DNA of 64,000 nucleotides from JACWAE01 sp963847595 (GTDB taxonomy: Bacteria; Chloroflexota; Dehalococcoidia; SZUA-161): contig CAWKAJ010000002.1 of the NCBI GenBank assembly GCA_963847595.1, positions 1,302,001 through 1,366,000 on the forward strand, given 5' to 3'. Of this stretch, positions 55,965 through 64,000 are shown piece by piece. The notes under the pieces were generated by a model. It ran no database searches. It had not been told where the DNA came from and saw only the letters and a list, made by a program, of their open reading frames with translations. Every line of letters begins with the position of its first letter. The first letter of the stretch is position 1. The translations under genes were made by a program, and so were the position numbers.

Positions 55965-57662
55965 TCAGCCAACGCCCTCCCCCCAACCGTACGGGTTGTT
56001 CGAAGTGATATCACGTAGGCGTGCGAGCTCGGATTCCTCCCATTTGCGCTGTGCATCCCTCTTACGCTGTAATGCCGTACGCTGAGCATCTGTCTGCCAT
56101 GGCGGTATTTCCAGCAACTCTACCCGCTCATGCAAGGGCCCATTAATCATATCTAACCCAATGCCACCGAAACGGTCAATATTGATTGAGAACCCCTTGA
56201 CAGGGGCACCGCAACCAGGCATTCGGCATTCCTGCCAATCCGTTTCGCGCAGGAGCTCACCGTCTGCATTCTCGACGACAACTCTGTATTTTGGTGGTTC
56301 TCCAGAGGAAACCGATATATACCTGTTATGCCAGGATCGTGAAATTAAACAGAACGGAACGTATTCGGTTCTTAGGTCGCCTGAATCTTGGTGCATGTGA
56401 AGCACCACTCTGCAAGGTAAGCGGTTGATACATAGTGGCACATAAGTTTCTCTCTGGGTATAGCTGGCACCAAGTGCCACTGCTGTGAGATCGGGACGAT
56501 CGAAATCATTCAATAATTGAGATGCTGCGACTACCTTGTGTGATCCAAAGATTTTTTTGAGTCGTTGCGCGACAGAAGGTATCCTTGTACTACCACCGAA
56601 CAGAAGCACTTTGTCGACATCGGCAGACAGATCTCGTTCGTCAAGGTCACGAACTCTTCGAAGTATGACACCGTTTGCATCTTGCTCGAGGATTTCTCCT
56701 AGAGGCGGGCTGCCCGGTGGACGCTTCCATATTAGTTTCGCTTGGCGGTAAACATGCATTACTATATCGAGTGTTTTTTCAACGAATCCGTGCTCCTTCA
56801 ATACGCCATCTACATCCGCTAGGCTTAGTTTGATAGCTCCTGTTACGGCCAGCTCAGCGCCTAAGGGATCGAGGTGCTCTTTAGCTATCCGAAGCAGGTG
56901 GGCAGGTCCGGTGTAGTTCAGTCTGGTCCTGAGCTTGTCGTCTATATCCATTCCACCCAGCAAAGGGTCGCCGTATGCAGCATAGACAGTAAGGTGGGAT
57001 GAATCCTGCTTTCGTTCTACTGTCGCAAGGGCGCAGTCGAAAGACCCACCTCCAAAATCGTAAACAAGATAGGAACCGCTTTGCAGGCGTCCCAAGGTGT
57101 GTGCCAGTGCTAGGAAGAGCAGGGGCTCCTCTGAAATCCAGCTCACTTTACTCCGAAATCCGAGTTTAGAAAAGATGTCAACCATATCTTCGCGGTAAAT
57201 GAAGTCACTGTGGACAGGACACGCAGCCCTAACTTCTGATAGTACATTCTCCAGACCCACTCGCTGTAGAGCTTCACCGATGATTGTCAGAATAACGTCG
57301 CCAATAGCAAAAGAATGTCCCCACAGTTCTATGCTCTTTTTGACAGGATTCCAGTATTCAGGCCATCGCATCGATGGCCTATTCTCAAGAAGCTCTCGCA
57401 CATACGGGTCAGACGTCAAAGCCAAGCGTTTGACATTTCGTATAACCTTGACGTTGGGACTGTCTTCCAATTGGTCAGCATCCTCTCCCACTGCCATTAT
57501 GCTAACTGCTCCCCCAGGCCTGCGCTCGAAAGCCACAACTGAAGGCATCGTTGTCTCATTGCCAAGCTTGCTGGGCATCCTCAGTTCCGGTAGACCACCG
57601 ACCTCGGGTTCCCATGTGGCTACCCTTGTATTAGTCGTGCCGAAATCGATGCCGACAATCAT
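55965..57662 (-). CDS. Hsp70/DnaK-like ATPase, divergent
   Basis: This is 565 residues. It begins MIVGIDFGTTNTRVATW (phosphate 1), has VKRLAL around residue 77 matching the DnaK catalytic-Lys strand, DFGGGSFD at 202-209 (phosphate 2) and GGSTRIP at 356-362 (adenosine). The ATPase core is complete. The C-terminal part is short (about 180 residues) and does not resemble the DnaK substrate domain or helical lid; it ends in a charged helix and NNPYGWGEGVG. It is thus a specialised Hsp70, not housekeeping DnaK. It overlaps the upstream GrpE-like gene by ATGA, so the two products are made together. The client is unknown. Confidence 0.88.
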   Translation of the reverse strand: MIVGIDFGTTNTRVATWEPEVGGLPELRMPSKLGNETTMPSVVAFERRPGGAVSIMAVGEDADQLEDSPNVKVIRNVKRLALTSDPYVRELLENRPSMRWPEYWNPVKKSIELWGHSFAIGDVILTIIGEALQRVGLENVLSEVRAACPVHSDFIYREDMVDIFSKLGFRSKVSWISEEPLLFLALAHTLGRLQSGSYLVYDFGGGSFDCALATVERKQDSSHLTVYAAYGDPLLGGMDIDDKLRTRLNYTGPAHLLRIAKEHLDPLGAELAVTGAIKLSLADVDGVLKEHGFVEKTLDIVMHVYRQAKLIWKRPPGSPPLGEILEQDANGVILRRVRDLDERDLSADVDKVLLFGGSTRIPSVAQRLKKIFGSHKVVAASQLLNDFDRPDLTAVALGASYTQRETYVPLCINRLPCRVVLHMHQDSGDLRTEYVPFCLISRSWHNRYISVSSGEPPKYRVVVENADGELLRETDWQECRMPGCGAPVKGFSINIDRFGGIGLDMINGPLHERVELLEIPPWQTDAQRTALQRKRDAQRKWEESELARLRDITSNNPYGWGEGVG

Positions 57663-59509
57663 TTAGTGTCATTCTCCTTTGGAATGGTGCGAGCTTTCAG
57701 AAGAATCAATTCACCTGACTGTTTGCCACGCACCAGCACACCCGGTGCAACAACGATTACTGGCGTGCCTTCATCTATATCCTTATCTGCTTCGTGTCGC
57801 CGAATGTTGTAGGGAACCTCCTCTCCAACACGGCCCAAGATTTCTGCACCACCCGCCTTTAATGCCAGAGAGAGCCCCGCTTCCAAGTCAGCCATGAGAT
57901 CAGCGGGTTTTATATCTTTCACTGACATGATTTGCAGTATTTCCCCGATCGCCAACAGCATGTCCCTCCGTATCTCCAGCTGGGCTTCCTCTCGCTTTCG
58001 AGAGATATGCAGTTGAAGGTCATCAGCATTCCGGCGCATTCTCTCGGTCTCAGCATGCGCTTCTGCTAATCTTGCGTTAAGATTGTCCACCTCGTTATGC
58101 AGTCTCTGCTCGAGCTCCCTTCGGGCGTGCAGAACTTCCTCCTTGGCGGTGCGAACCAGCATCGCAATAACTGGGTCTGTTAGCGATTGTTCCTTCTCTC
58201 TTATGGCTAACCGGAACGCGTCCTCCACCCGTGCACAGAGTGGTTCCGCCGCAGCACCAAGCAGCATCGCTCCAAGCAAGGGGGATCTCAAAGAAGTCTC
58301 CAGAACTGCCCCTTGCGTTGCCAGCCACTCTCCCCGAAACGCCTCCACCACTCTTGCCTCAGGGATTTGTCCGCCGACCACTAGGAGAGCAAGGTATTCG
58401 AGTAAGTAGTCGCGATCCCGATCGTTGACGGCGTTCAATGCGCGATTTTGCTGCTCAGGCGTACCCGTTTGACACACTTTTCGTATCACCTCTCTTGAGA
58501 TGAGTCTGCGTGCGGTTTCAGGTAGTTTTGCTACAAGTTCCCCAAACAGTTCGCTAGCGCCTCGAGACCCCTCCTGAAACAAAGACGCAAGACAGTCACC
58601 AACCCCTCGTGCTACTTTGTCGTTCTTTTCAGAGATCATCACCAACACCGGCAGTACTTGTCCGGCAAACTTCTTATATCTTGGCTTATCCAATAGATCT
58701 ACTGTGAAACTGACAATTTGCTCAGGTAGCACAGTAAGCGAACTTGGCGATGAGCTCTGGACCCAGTGACTCGACAATCGTGAGATAGCCTTAGACCAGC
58801 TCTCAAGTATGCGTGCTGAAGGCCTCTTCTGAGCTTCAAGAACGAAGCTCAGACCATATAATAAACGCTTGTTAATGCGTTCAAGCATCTCAGCAGGCAA
58901 TTCGTCCAGGATGTCAAAAGTTACTGGTGCTGGGGACTTTGTTGGAGGTGCCGAGTCTAGGTCCGAGAGTAACCATTTTATCCAATCTCTTGATGATGCC
59001 ACCCTATGTGTTCGGGATGACTTCGGCTCACCACGGGTATGTCGTATTAATCGGTTAGAGGTCACCTCCTCAGATACATCTGATGGGTTTCCTAACATAA
59101 AATATGACCCTTCCTTCATCTGGAAATGAGGTGATTGCTTAACGAGAGGCTGAACTCGCTTCCACCATGTATTCCACTTTGTATCGAGGTATTGCTCAAT
59201 GAGACTCTGAAGATCTTTAGCCTTAGCAGTTCCGCCGGCATCAGCCAGTGCGGCCGCAACCAATCTCAGGGGCATTTTTTTTACCCAGATACGTATAGTA
59301 TCAGGGCTATTCCAAAGACTAGCCTCAAGACCATTATCGGGTAGCGTACTAAGTGATCGCAAAGCAATATCTCTCTTCATCCGATGCTTTGGGCGGCCGT
59401 GAAAGTCAACCAGTACCCATTGGCCATCGCCTTCAAACGCGACAATATGGCCTGTTCCCCATTCCGTATGACGTACGAAAGTGTTTAACCTGAGTTCATC
59501 TTCTTTCAT
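57659..59509 (-). CDS. Large protein with N-terminal SH3-like and C-terminal GrpE-like domains
   Basis: This is 616 residues. Residues 8-55 (FVRHTEWGTGHIVAFEGDGQ, then WVLVDFHG) look like a CarD/Tudor-type SH3 barrel. Residues 70-140 (WWKRVQPLVKQSPHF) resemble the segment found beside such domains in GreA-like proteins. The middle is all-helical. Residues about 470-540 form a long coiled coil (AHAETERMRRNADDLQLHI). Residues 562-616 (GEEVPYNIRRHEADKDIDEG, then VIVVAPGVLVRGKQ) match the beta domain of the nucleotide-exchange factor GrpE. Coiled coil plus beta domain is the GrpE order. It is coupled by ATGA overlaps to both neighbours. It is probably the exchange factor of the adjacent Hsp70. 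Confidence 0.7.
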   Translation of the reverse strand: MKEDELRLNTFVRHTEWGTGHIVAFEGDGQWVLVDFHGRPKHRMKRDIALRSLSTLPDNGLEASLWNSPDTIRIWVKKMPLRLVAAALADAGGTAKAKDLQSLIEQYLDTKWNTWWKRVQPLVKQSPHFQMKEGSYFMLGNPSDVSEEVTSNRLIRHTRGEPKSSRTHRVASSRDWIKWLLSDLDSAPPTKSPAPVTFDILDELPAEMLERINKRLLYGLSFVLEAQKRPSARILESWSKAISRLSSHWVQSSSPSSLTVLPEQIVSFTVDLLDKPRYKKFAGQVLPVLVMISEKNDKVARGVGDCLASLFQEGSRGASELFGELVAKLPETARRLISREVIRKVCQTGTPEQQNRALNAVNDRDRDYLLEYLALLVVGGQIPEARVVEAFRGEWLATQGAVLETSLRSPLLGAMLLGAAAEPLCARVEDAFRLAIREKEQSLTDPVIAMLVRTAKEEVLHARRELEQRLHNEVDNLNARLAEAHAETERMRRNADDLQLHISRKREEAQLEIRRDMLLAIGEILQIMSVKDIKPADLMADLEAGLSLALKAGGAEILGRVGEEVPYNIRRHEADKDIDEGTPVIVVAPGVLVRGKQSGELILLKARTIPKENDTK

Positions 59510-59670
59510 ATCTTCCTCAAAAATGCTTTTCGCCGGTGCTCTACATACGCCATGCTATACTTGTCTCGAAGAACCACACAAGACAAACACACTTGTATAT
59601 ACTTCTGATCAATTCCATCCATCACAGCCTCAAGAAGCTTGTTAATTTTAACTCCTGCCTCTAGCTTCAT
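59506..59670 (-). CDS. 54-residue protein coupled to the GrpE-like gene
   Basis: The ATG at 59670 opens 54 codons ending in TGA at 59506-59508. This overlaps the next gene's ATG as ATGA, the same coupling seen between the other two genes of the module. The product starts MKLEAGVKINKLLEAVMDGI, has two cysteines (VCLSCVV) and ends with basic AYVEHRRKAFLRKI. No Shine-Dalgarno is obvious upstream. The upstream frame is closed by a stop about 27 bases before the ATG. The function is unknown. Confidence 0.55.
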   Translation of the reverse strand: MKLEAGVKINKLLEAVMDGIDQKYIQVCLSCVVLRDKYSMAYVEHRRKAFLRKI

Positions 59671-60024
59671 TAATGTGATATTTTTTAGTTCTATTCAACT
59701 TAAATTTGCCATTTACCTGCCAGAATCTAGAATAGGAAATACCATAAGTCTCTTTTACGAGCTTTTTAGAATATACAGCAGTAATAGTGGCAAGTCAAGT
59801 ACAAATGTTCAGCGCTCCTCGTAAATCTAGTCTCTTAAAGACCCTCAGCGCCTGTGTAACCTGGCTTCGCAAACAGCTATCCCCCCTCCAAAGAGCACCA
59901 CTGAAAACTGAGCCCTAACAGCTAAATGCCGACAGGCTTTCCCCGCGACATCTTGGAAGGACTCAGTTTTAGGAGCAAGGGGTAACGTGCCCTAAACTGG
60001 CTGCTGATAGCTGACGGCTGAAAG
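59671..60024. other. AT-rich upstream region of the Hsp70-like module and an inverted repeat
   Basis: No gene is supported. The first 170 bases are AT-rich and should hold the promoter of the 54-residue/GrpE-like/Hsp70-like operon, though no consensus pair stands out. CTGAAAACTGAG near 59901 is inverted as CTCAGTTTTAG near 59960, a possible terminator for the metallo-hydrolase gene or another dispersed element. Confidence 0.4.
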
Positions 60025-60795
60025 CTACAATTTGAGCTTCATCCCCTCGTGGCCGAGGGTGATCTTGGTGCCCAGTTCCTTCGCCAACTGAGCTATCTCC
60101 TCCCTGATCTGGTTTTCGAACAGGGAGGCCAGATGGATAACCACCACCGGCGGCAGGTATCCCTTAACCTTTTTGAACTGGGCCAGCTCCTCTCCCAGCA
60201 GCTTCGGGGTGAGATGTCCGGCAGGGATAGCGTGCTCCTCCATCCCGTTGGCCATAGTCAAATCTATGATAAGCAACTGCGGCGAGATATGCTCCCAACA
60301 TGACGATAGACCCGGCCCGGTATCCCCGCTGTAGAAAAAGCTCTTCCCCTCTTTAGAGGTGACCTGATAGCCCACCGCAGGGACCGCGTGCTTTTCCGGA
60401 AGCGCAATTACTTTATAGCCATCCACGTCCGTGGCTTTGTATAGCTCCAGGGGGTAGAACTTGAGTGGTGGCCTTTCACTGGGCCTCTCAGTGAAATTGG
60501 GATAGATGACATTATTTAGTATATGATTCAATAGCGCTTCCAGCGTGCTGGCCTGCGCATAGACTTTGATGGTCTTACGAACGTAAGTGCTGTTTAGAGC
60601 AATAGCGGCCACATCCCTGACATGGTCATAGTGGCAGTGAGTGAGCAGGATCGAGCTTACCTTTTCCTGCTCGGGGAAGGTGAGGCTGGAAGTGAGCGCG
60701 CCGGCATCCATGGCTAAGACGCCGTCCACCAGCGCGGAGGTCAGCCTGGTGTTCGCCGATTCAACATTGTGCGCCCCTAAAATCCTGATCTCCAT
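60025..60795 (-). CDS. MBL-fold metallo-hydrolase, class II phosphodiesterase-like
   Basis: This is 256 residues starting MEIRILGAHNVESANTRLTS. The metal motif is THCHYDHVRD (HxHxDH) near residue 73, with a later FYSGDTGPG Asp ligand and VVVIHLAS. The early GAHN and the loop pattern resemble class II cyclic-nucleotide phosphodiesterases and RNase Z-like enzymes. No RNA-binding exosite is evident. It is the last gene of a minus-strand run beginning with plsX. The substrate is undetermined. Confidence 0.8.
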   Translation of the reverse strand: MEIRILGAHNVESANTRLTSALVDGVLAMDAGALTSSLTFPEQEKVSSILLTHCHYDHVRDVAAIALNSTYVRKTIKVYAQASTLEALLNHILNNVIYPNFTERPSERPPLKFYPLELYKATDVDGYKVIALPEKHAVPAVGYQVTSKEGKSFFYSGDTGPGLSSCWEHISPQLLIIDLTMANGMEEHAIPAGHLTPKLLGEELAQFKKVKGYLPPVVVIHLASLFENQIREEIAQLAKELGTKITLGHEGMKLKL

Positions 60796-60825
60796 CCCTC
60801 TGCCTCCTGTCCGAATAGATTGACC

Positions 60826-61533
60826 TCACCGGGTAACCAAAAACGGATTGAAATTAGTGTCCCGGTCAAAGGTATCGACGCCCTCTTTCTTCTTGAGATA
60901 ATTGACCACCATATAGGTGAAGGGGGTAGCCACCACCTCGTAGCCGGTCTTCACCAGCCAGTGGGTGAGGATTATGCCAATAATTAAAGGCCAGGACACT
61001 GTGCCCCCGAAGGCGATAATGATGAACACCGTGGCATCCAATCCCTCACCGACAATGGTGGAACCGATGGTCCTGCTCCACAAGAACCGGCCCTTGGTCA
61101 TAATCTTCATCTTGGCCAGCACAAAGGAGTTGGCGAACTCACCCAGCAGGTACGCTGAAAACGAAGCCACCAAGAGTCGAGGGGTATAACCCAGGATGCG
61201 TTGGTAGGCACTCTGGACACCGGAATCAAGCGCAGGTATCCGCCCCGCCACCCAGAAAGCAAACACTGCGATAAGGTTGCACAAGAAGCCCAGCCAGATT
61301 ACCTTGCGTGCCTGGCGATAACCATAGACCTCAGTGAGTATATCTCCGAATATGTAGCTTATGGGGAAAATAACTATGGCCGCTGGCAACGGCCCCGGAA
61401 ACTGAAACCCGCCATGCCTTATGGGCTCAATGCCCAGGGTTATCAGCTTAACAGCGATGATATTCGCTGTAATCAGGCATGTGATGAACAGAGCCGCAAT
61501 AATCAGAAAACGCTGAGAAACAACCATCTTCAC
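60826..61533 (-). CDS. yhhQ: Queuosine precursor transporter (YhhQ/VUT family)
   Basis: This is 235 residues from GTG 61533; ATG 61527 is an alternative. There are six hydrophobic helices. FPISYIFGDILTEVYGYRQA near residue 57 is the family signature, and GEGLDATVFIIIAFGG is also conserved. Members import preQ0/preQ1 or queuine for tRNA modification. A QueG-like protein at 16 kb fits with queuosine salvage, but no other que gene is in the window. It lies between trxB and the metallo-hydrolase gene. Confidence 0.9.
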   Translation of the reverse strand: MKMVVSQRFLIIAALFITCLITANIIAVKLITLGIEPIRHGGFQFPGPLPAAIVIFPISYIFGDILTEVYGYRQARKVIWLGFLCNLIAVFAFWVAGRIPALDSGVQSAYQRILGYTPRLLVASFSAYLLGEFANSFVLAKMKIMTKGRFLWSRTIGSTIVGEGLDATVFIIIAFGGTVSWPLIIGIILTHWLVKTGYEVVATPFTYMVVNYLKKKEGVDTFDRDTNFNPFLVTR

Positions 61534-61565
61534 ATCTTAGAGGGCGACTAAATCCAGCGCCAGCA

Positions 61566-62486
61566 TTACACTGAAGAAAGGAATATCTCGGCAGCGACTG
61601 CAGCCGTGGCACCATCGCCCGCCGCGGAGACAACCTGACGTATCGACCCTGCTCGAATATCGCCGGCTGCAAATAGACCCGGCACTTCTGTTTCCATCCG
61701 TCCCTTAACCGAAATAAAGCCACCATCATCCAGCTTAAGCAGCCCTTTGAGATAGTCTGTGTTGGGGCGCAGCCCCACGGCTGCGAAAACTCCGGAAATT
61801 TCCAGGCTCGAATCCCTTCCGGTTTTCACGTTTCGCAATCTGATTTCCCTGACCAGTTTATCCCCCATGATGGATTCGACCACCGTATTCCAGAGAAACG
61901 TTATCTTGGGATTGGCAAATGCTCTGTCCTGGAGTATCTTGGTTGCCCGGAGCTGGTCGCGGCGATGTATAACTATTACCTTTGATGCGAATCTGGTCAA
62001 AAAAAGGGCATCGTTTAAAGCGACATTGCCTCCTCCCACCACCGCAACTACCTGCTCTCTGAAAAATGCACCGTCGCACATGGCGCAATAAGACACCCCT
62101 TTACCGATGAACTTCTCCTCGCCCGGCACACCTAACTTGCTATGCTCAGAGCCTCCGGCGATTATCACAGCTTTGGCTTTAAATTGGCCTTCGCTGGTGC
62201 TCAGTATCTTTTCGCCTCCGCGAATCTCAATCCCCTGCACTTCAGCGAAAGCAGTTGGCAATCCATATTTTGTTGCCTGTTGAGCTATCAGAGCGCCTAG
62301 CTCAGAGCCCGATATCCCCTGCGGAAACCCGGGATAGTTTTCCACCATCTCCGCATTTAATATCTGGCCCCCCAGCCCGGCTTTTTCGATGAGCAAGGCG
62401 TCCAATTTCGACCTGGAGGCATATAGGCCGGCGCTCAGCCCGGCAGGGCCGCCGCCTACGATAATCAACTGGTGAGTCCTATCCAC
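61566..62486 (-). CDS. trxB: Thioredoxin reductase
   Basis: This is 306 residues. The FAD-binding GGGPAGLSAGLYASR is near the N-terminus. The redox-active CAMCDG lies near residue 135. The NAD(P)-binding GGGNVALNDALFL follows, and the C-terminal FAD segment is LFAAGDIRAGS. It transfers electrons from NAD(P)H to the thioredoxin encoded just upstream (53 bases apart). Length and motif order are normal. Confidence 0.95.
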   Translation of the reverse strand: MDRTHQLIIVGGGPAGLSAGLYASRSKLDALLIEKAGLGGQILNAEMVENYPGFPQGISGSELGALIAQQATKYGLPTAFAEVQGIEIRGGEKILSTSEGQFKAKAVIIAGGSEHSKLGVPGEEKFIGKGVSYCAMCDGAFFREQVVAVVGGGNVALNDALFLTRFASKVIVIHRRDQLRATKILQDRAFANPKITFLWNTVVESIMGDKLVREIRLRNVKTGRDSSLEISGVFAAVGLRPNTDYLKGLLKLDDGGFISVKGRMETEVPGLFAAGDIRAGSIRQVVSAAGDGATAAVAAEIFLSSV

Positions 62487-62539
62487 AGTCGTATCTCCTG
62501 CTGGGGATCGATAACTACCAGAGCTGTGGGGTGCTCCGC

Positions 62540-62872
62540 TTAGCCTTTGCCTAGAACAGCATCGAGTTGCTTTTTCAGTTCAGCCTTAGGCCTGAGTCCC
62601 ACGATCTGCGTCAGAGGCTTTCCATCCTTGAATATCAACAATGTTGGGATACTGCGCACGCCGTATTCTGTCGCCACCCCCGGATTCTCGTCCACATTCA
62701 CTTTGGCGAAACCCACCCGCCCTGCATACTCCCCGGCCAGTTCCTCCACAGCAGGGGCGATAGCACGGCATGGGGCACACCAGGGAGCCCAGAAATCAAC
62801 CAAAAAGGGTAACTTAGCCTCGATTACAACATCCTTGAAGCTTTTGTCATCCACTTTAACCGGCTCAGCCAT
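62540..62872 (-). CDS. trxA: Thioredoxin
   Basis: This is 110 residues from ATG 62872, with GGAGG five bases upstream; an earlier start would add four residues. It has the active site FWAPWCAPCRAIAP (WCAPC rather than the commoner WCGPC), the cis-Pro segment RSIPTLLIFKDG and the buried Asp. It reduces protein disulfides and is re-reduced by the adjacent TrxB. Confidence 0.96.
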   Translation of the reverse strand: MAEPVKVDDKSFKDVVIEAKLPFLVDFWAPWCAPCRAIAPAVEELAGEYAGRVGFAKVNVDENPGVATEYGVRSIPTLLIFKDGKPLTQIVGLRPKAELKKQLDAVLGKG

Positions 62873-62969
62873 AGATACCTCCAAAATAACTTTAACTCGA
62901 TACTTAGACTAACCTCAAAGCTCGGCGGAGATTCCCCGTCTTTTCTTCAGAGACCTTCTTATCTTCAGC

Positions 62970-63986
62970 CTAGCCCCTCATAGCCTCCACTACCCCCTGC
63001 ACCACCTCCCGTTTTGCAGTAGTTATGGCATTATTTATCGCTTTAGCATTGCTGCGGCCGTGAGCAACAACAACTATACCGTCTACTCCGAGGAGGAGAG
63101 CGCCGCCATACTCCGTATAGTCCAATGTGCTGATAACAGAGTGCAAGATGGGACTGAACACAGCAGCAGCCTCGTTAAGCTTAGGATTACCGTCTACAGC
63201 CTCTTTCAGGGAACGGAGAAGCATTTCACCGAGGCCCTCCCCCATCTTCAGTAGCACGTTGCCCGTGAAGCCATCGGTCACAAGCACATCGGCCACTCCC
63301 CTGGATAGGTCCCTGCCTTCCACATTGCCGATGAAGTTGACCTTGGCTTTCTTCAGCATCTTGTGTGCCTTCTGAACCGTTTTGCAACCCTTGGTCTCCT
63401 CCTCCCCATTTGAAAGCAGACCGATTCTAGGCTCAGGTATACCGAATACCTTCTCCATATAGATGCTGCCCATGTGGGCAAACTGTACCAGCATCTCAGG
63501 TTTACACTCAGCGTTAGCTCCAATGTCGAGGCAGAGGATAGGCCCCACAGGGAAGCCGAAGACAGCGCCTAAGGCAGGACGGCTGACGCCCTTCTTTCTG
63601 CCCAGGGTCAGCGTTGCCTCAGACACCACTGCTCCGGTATTGCCCGCTGAAACAAACGCTGCTGCCTCCCAGCTTTTAACCAGCTCAATCCCGACCACAA
63701 TGGACGAGTCCCTTTTGCTCTTAATCGCCAACACTGGAGGCTCACCCATCTCTATTACCTCATCGGCGTTGACGATACTTATCCCACTGCCAGCATAGCC
63801 ACTTTTTTCTAATTCCTCCTTTATCACATCTTCCGGCCCCAACAACACCAATTCTATGTCACTGTCTTCAGATGCCAATATAGCGCCTTTCACTATCTCC
63901 TGCGGGGCATTGTCACCGCCCATAGCATCCAAAGCAATTCTTATCTTTTTATTATCCGGTTTCTTGACCTCTTTTTTCTTAGCCAC
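62970..63986 (-). CDS. plsX: Phosphate acyltransferase
   Basis: This is 338 residues from GTG 63986, with AGGA upstream, just inside the right edge. RIALDAMGGDNAPQEIVKGA is the diagnostic start. Further family segments are FVSAGNTGAVVSEATLTLGR, DIGANAECKPEMLVQFA, EGRDLSRGVADVLVTDGFTG and EYGGALLLGVDGIVVVAHG. It converts acyl-ACP to acyl-phosphate for phospholipid synthesis. The N-terminus is basic (AKKKEVKKPDNKK). Downstream on the same strand lie trxA and trxB. Confidence 0.95.
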   Translation of the reverse strand: MAKKKEVKKPDNKKIRIALDAMGGDNAPQEIVKGAILASEDSDIELVLLGPEDVIKEELEKSGYAGSGISIVNADEVIEMGEPPVLAIKSKRDSSIVVGIELVKSWEAAAFVSAGNTGAVVSEATLTLGRKKGVSRPALGAVFGFPVGPILCLDIGANAECKPEMLVQFAHMGSIYMEKVFGIPEPRIGLLSNGEEETKGCKTVQKAHKMLKKAKVNFIGNVEGRDLSRGVADVLVTDGFTGNVLLKMGEGLGEMLLRSLKEAVDGNPKLNEAAAVFSPILHSVISTLDYTEYGGALLLGVDGIVVVAHGRSNAKAINNAITTAKREVVQGVVEAMRG

Positions 63987-64000
63987 TGCCTATCCTTTCT

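Overview
The window looks like a chromosomal segment of an anaerobic, uncultured Chloroflexota bacterium, most likely class Dehalococcoidia. This is an inference from content: a mostly 50-57% GC genome, family III CoA-transferases with acyl-CoA dehydrogenases, an ADP-forming acyl-CoA synthetase, a glycyl-radical-enzyme activase, rubrerythrin, a homocitrate/Re-citrate-synthase-type enzyme and many short palindromic repeats. No rRNA gene is present to confirm it.

Layout. 1-4.3 kb (minus): edge-truncated metallo-hydrolase, transglutaminase-like surface protein, and a three-gene unit led by an acyl-CoA synthetase interrupted by an in-frame TGA. 5-12.3 kb (minus): radical SAM protein, gap, HgdB-like protein, eno, LOG-like protein, Xer recombinase, homocitrate/Re-citrate synthase. 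12.5-13.2 kb (plus): rpsU-yqeY. 13.4-15.9 kb (minus): two zinc-ribbon proteins and a PH-like protein. 16-25.8 kb (plus): QueG-like protein, purL, hicBA, then rplI-dnaB-dnaD-tandem helicase loader. 26-30.4 kb: lgt, a frameshifted glycosyltransferase, rubrerythrin, two tRNA-Ser genes, and two tandem 327-bp units carrying GIY-YIG nuclease genes at the tRNA 3' end. 30.4-33 kb (plus): purA and a double-hotdog dehydratase.

The most unusual part is 33.5-38.5 kb. An AT-rich segment (about 39% GC in two hand-counted lines, against 55% in carB) lies inside the pyrimidine operon pyrR-pyrB-pyrC-carA-carB-(pyrK). It leaves only the last ~130 codons of the resident pyrK. It encodes two overlapping giant fusions: a zinc-ribbon DNA methyltransferase joined to a complete PyrK-type flavin/[2Fe-2S] reductase, and a complete PyrD-type dihydroorotate dehydrogenase joined to an excisionase-like DNA-binding extension. 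Each half of a class 1B dihydroorotate dehydrogenase is therefore tied to a DNA-directed module. It could be a redox-coupled DNA modification or defence system, or a pyrKD pair nested inside a methyltransferase gene that now also supplies pyrimidine synthesis.

46.4-48.4 kb (minus): nnr-acpS. 48.6-55.8 kb (plus): a catabolic acyl-CoA cluster (CoA-transferase pair, amidohydrolase-like protein, two acyl-CoA dehydrogenases, activase) broken up by dispersed repeats. 55.9-59.7 kb (minus): a tightly overlapped three-gene module with an Hsp70-like ATPase, a large protein ending in a GrpE-like domain, and a 54-residue protein. 60-64 kb (minus): metallo-hydrolase, queuosine-precursor transporter, trxB, trxA, plsX.

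Three genes (acyl-CoA synthetase, glycosyltransferase, pyrR) are each broken by one base. This could be real decay or consensus error.
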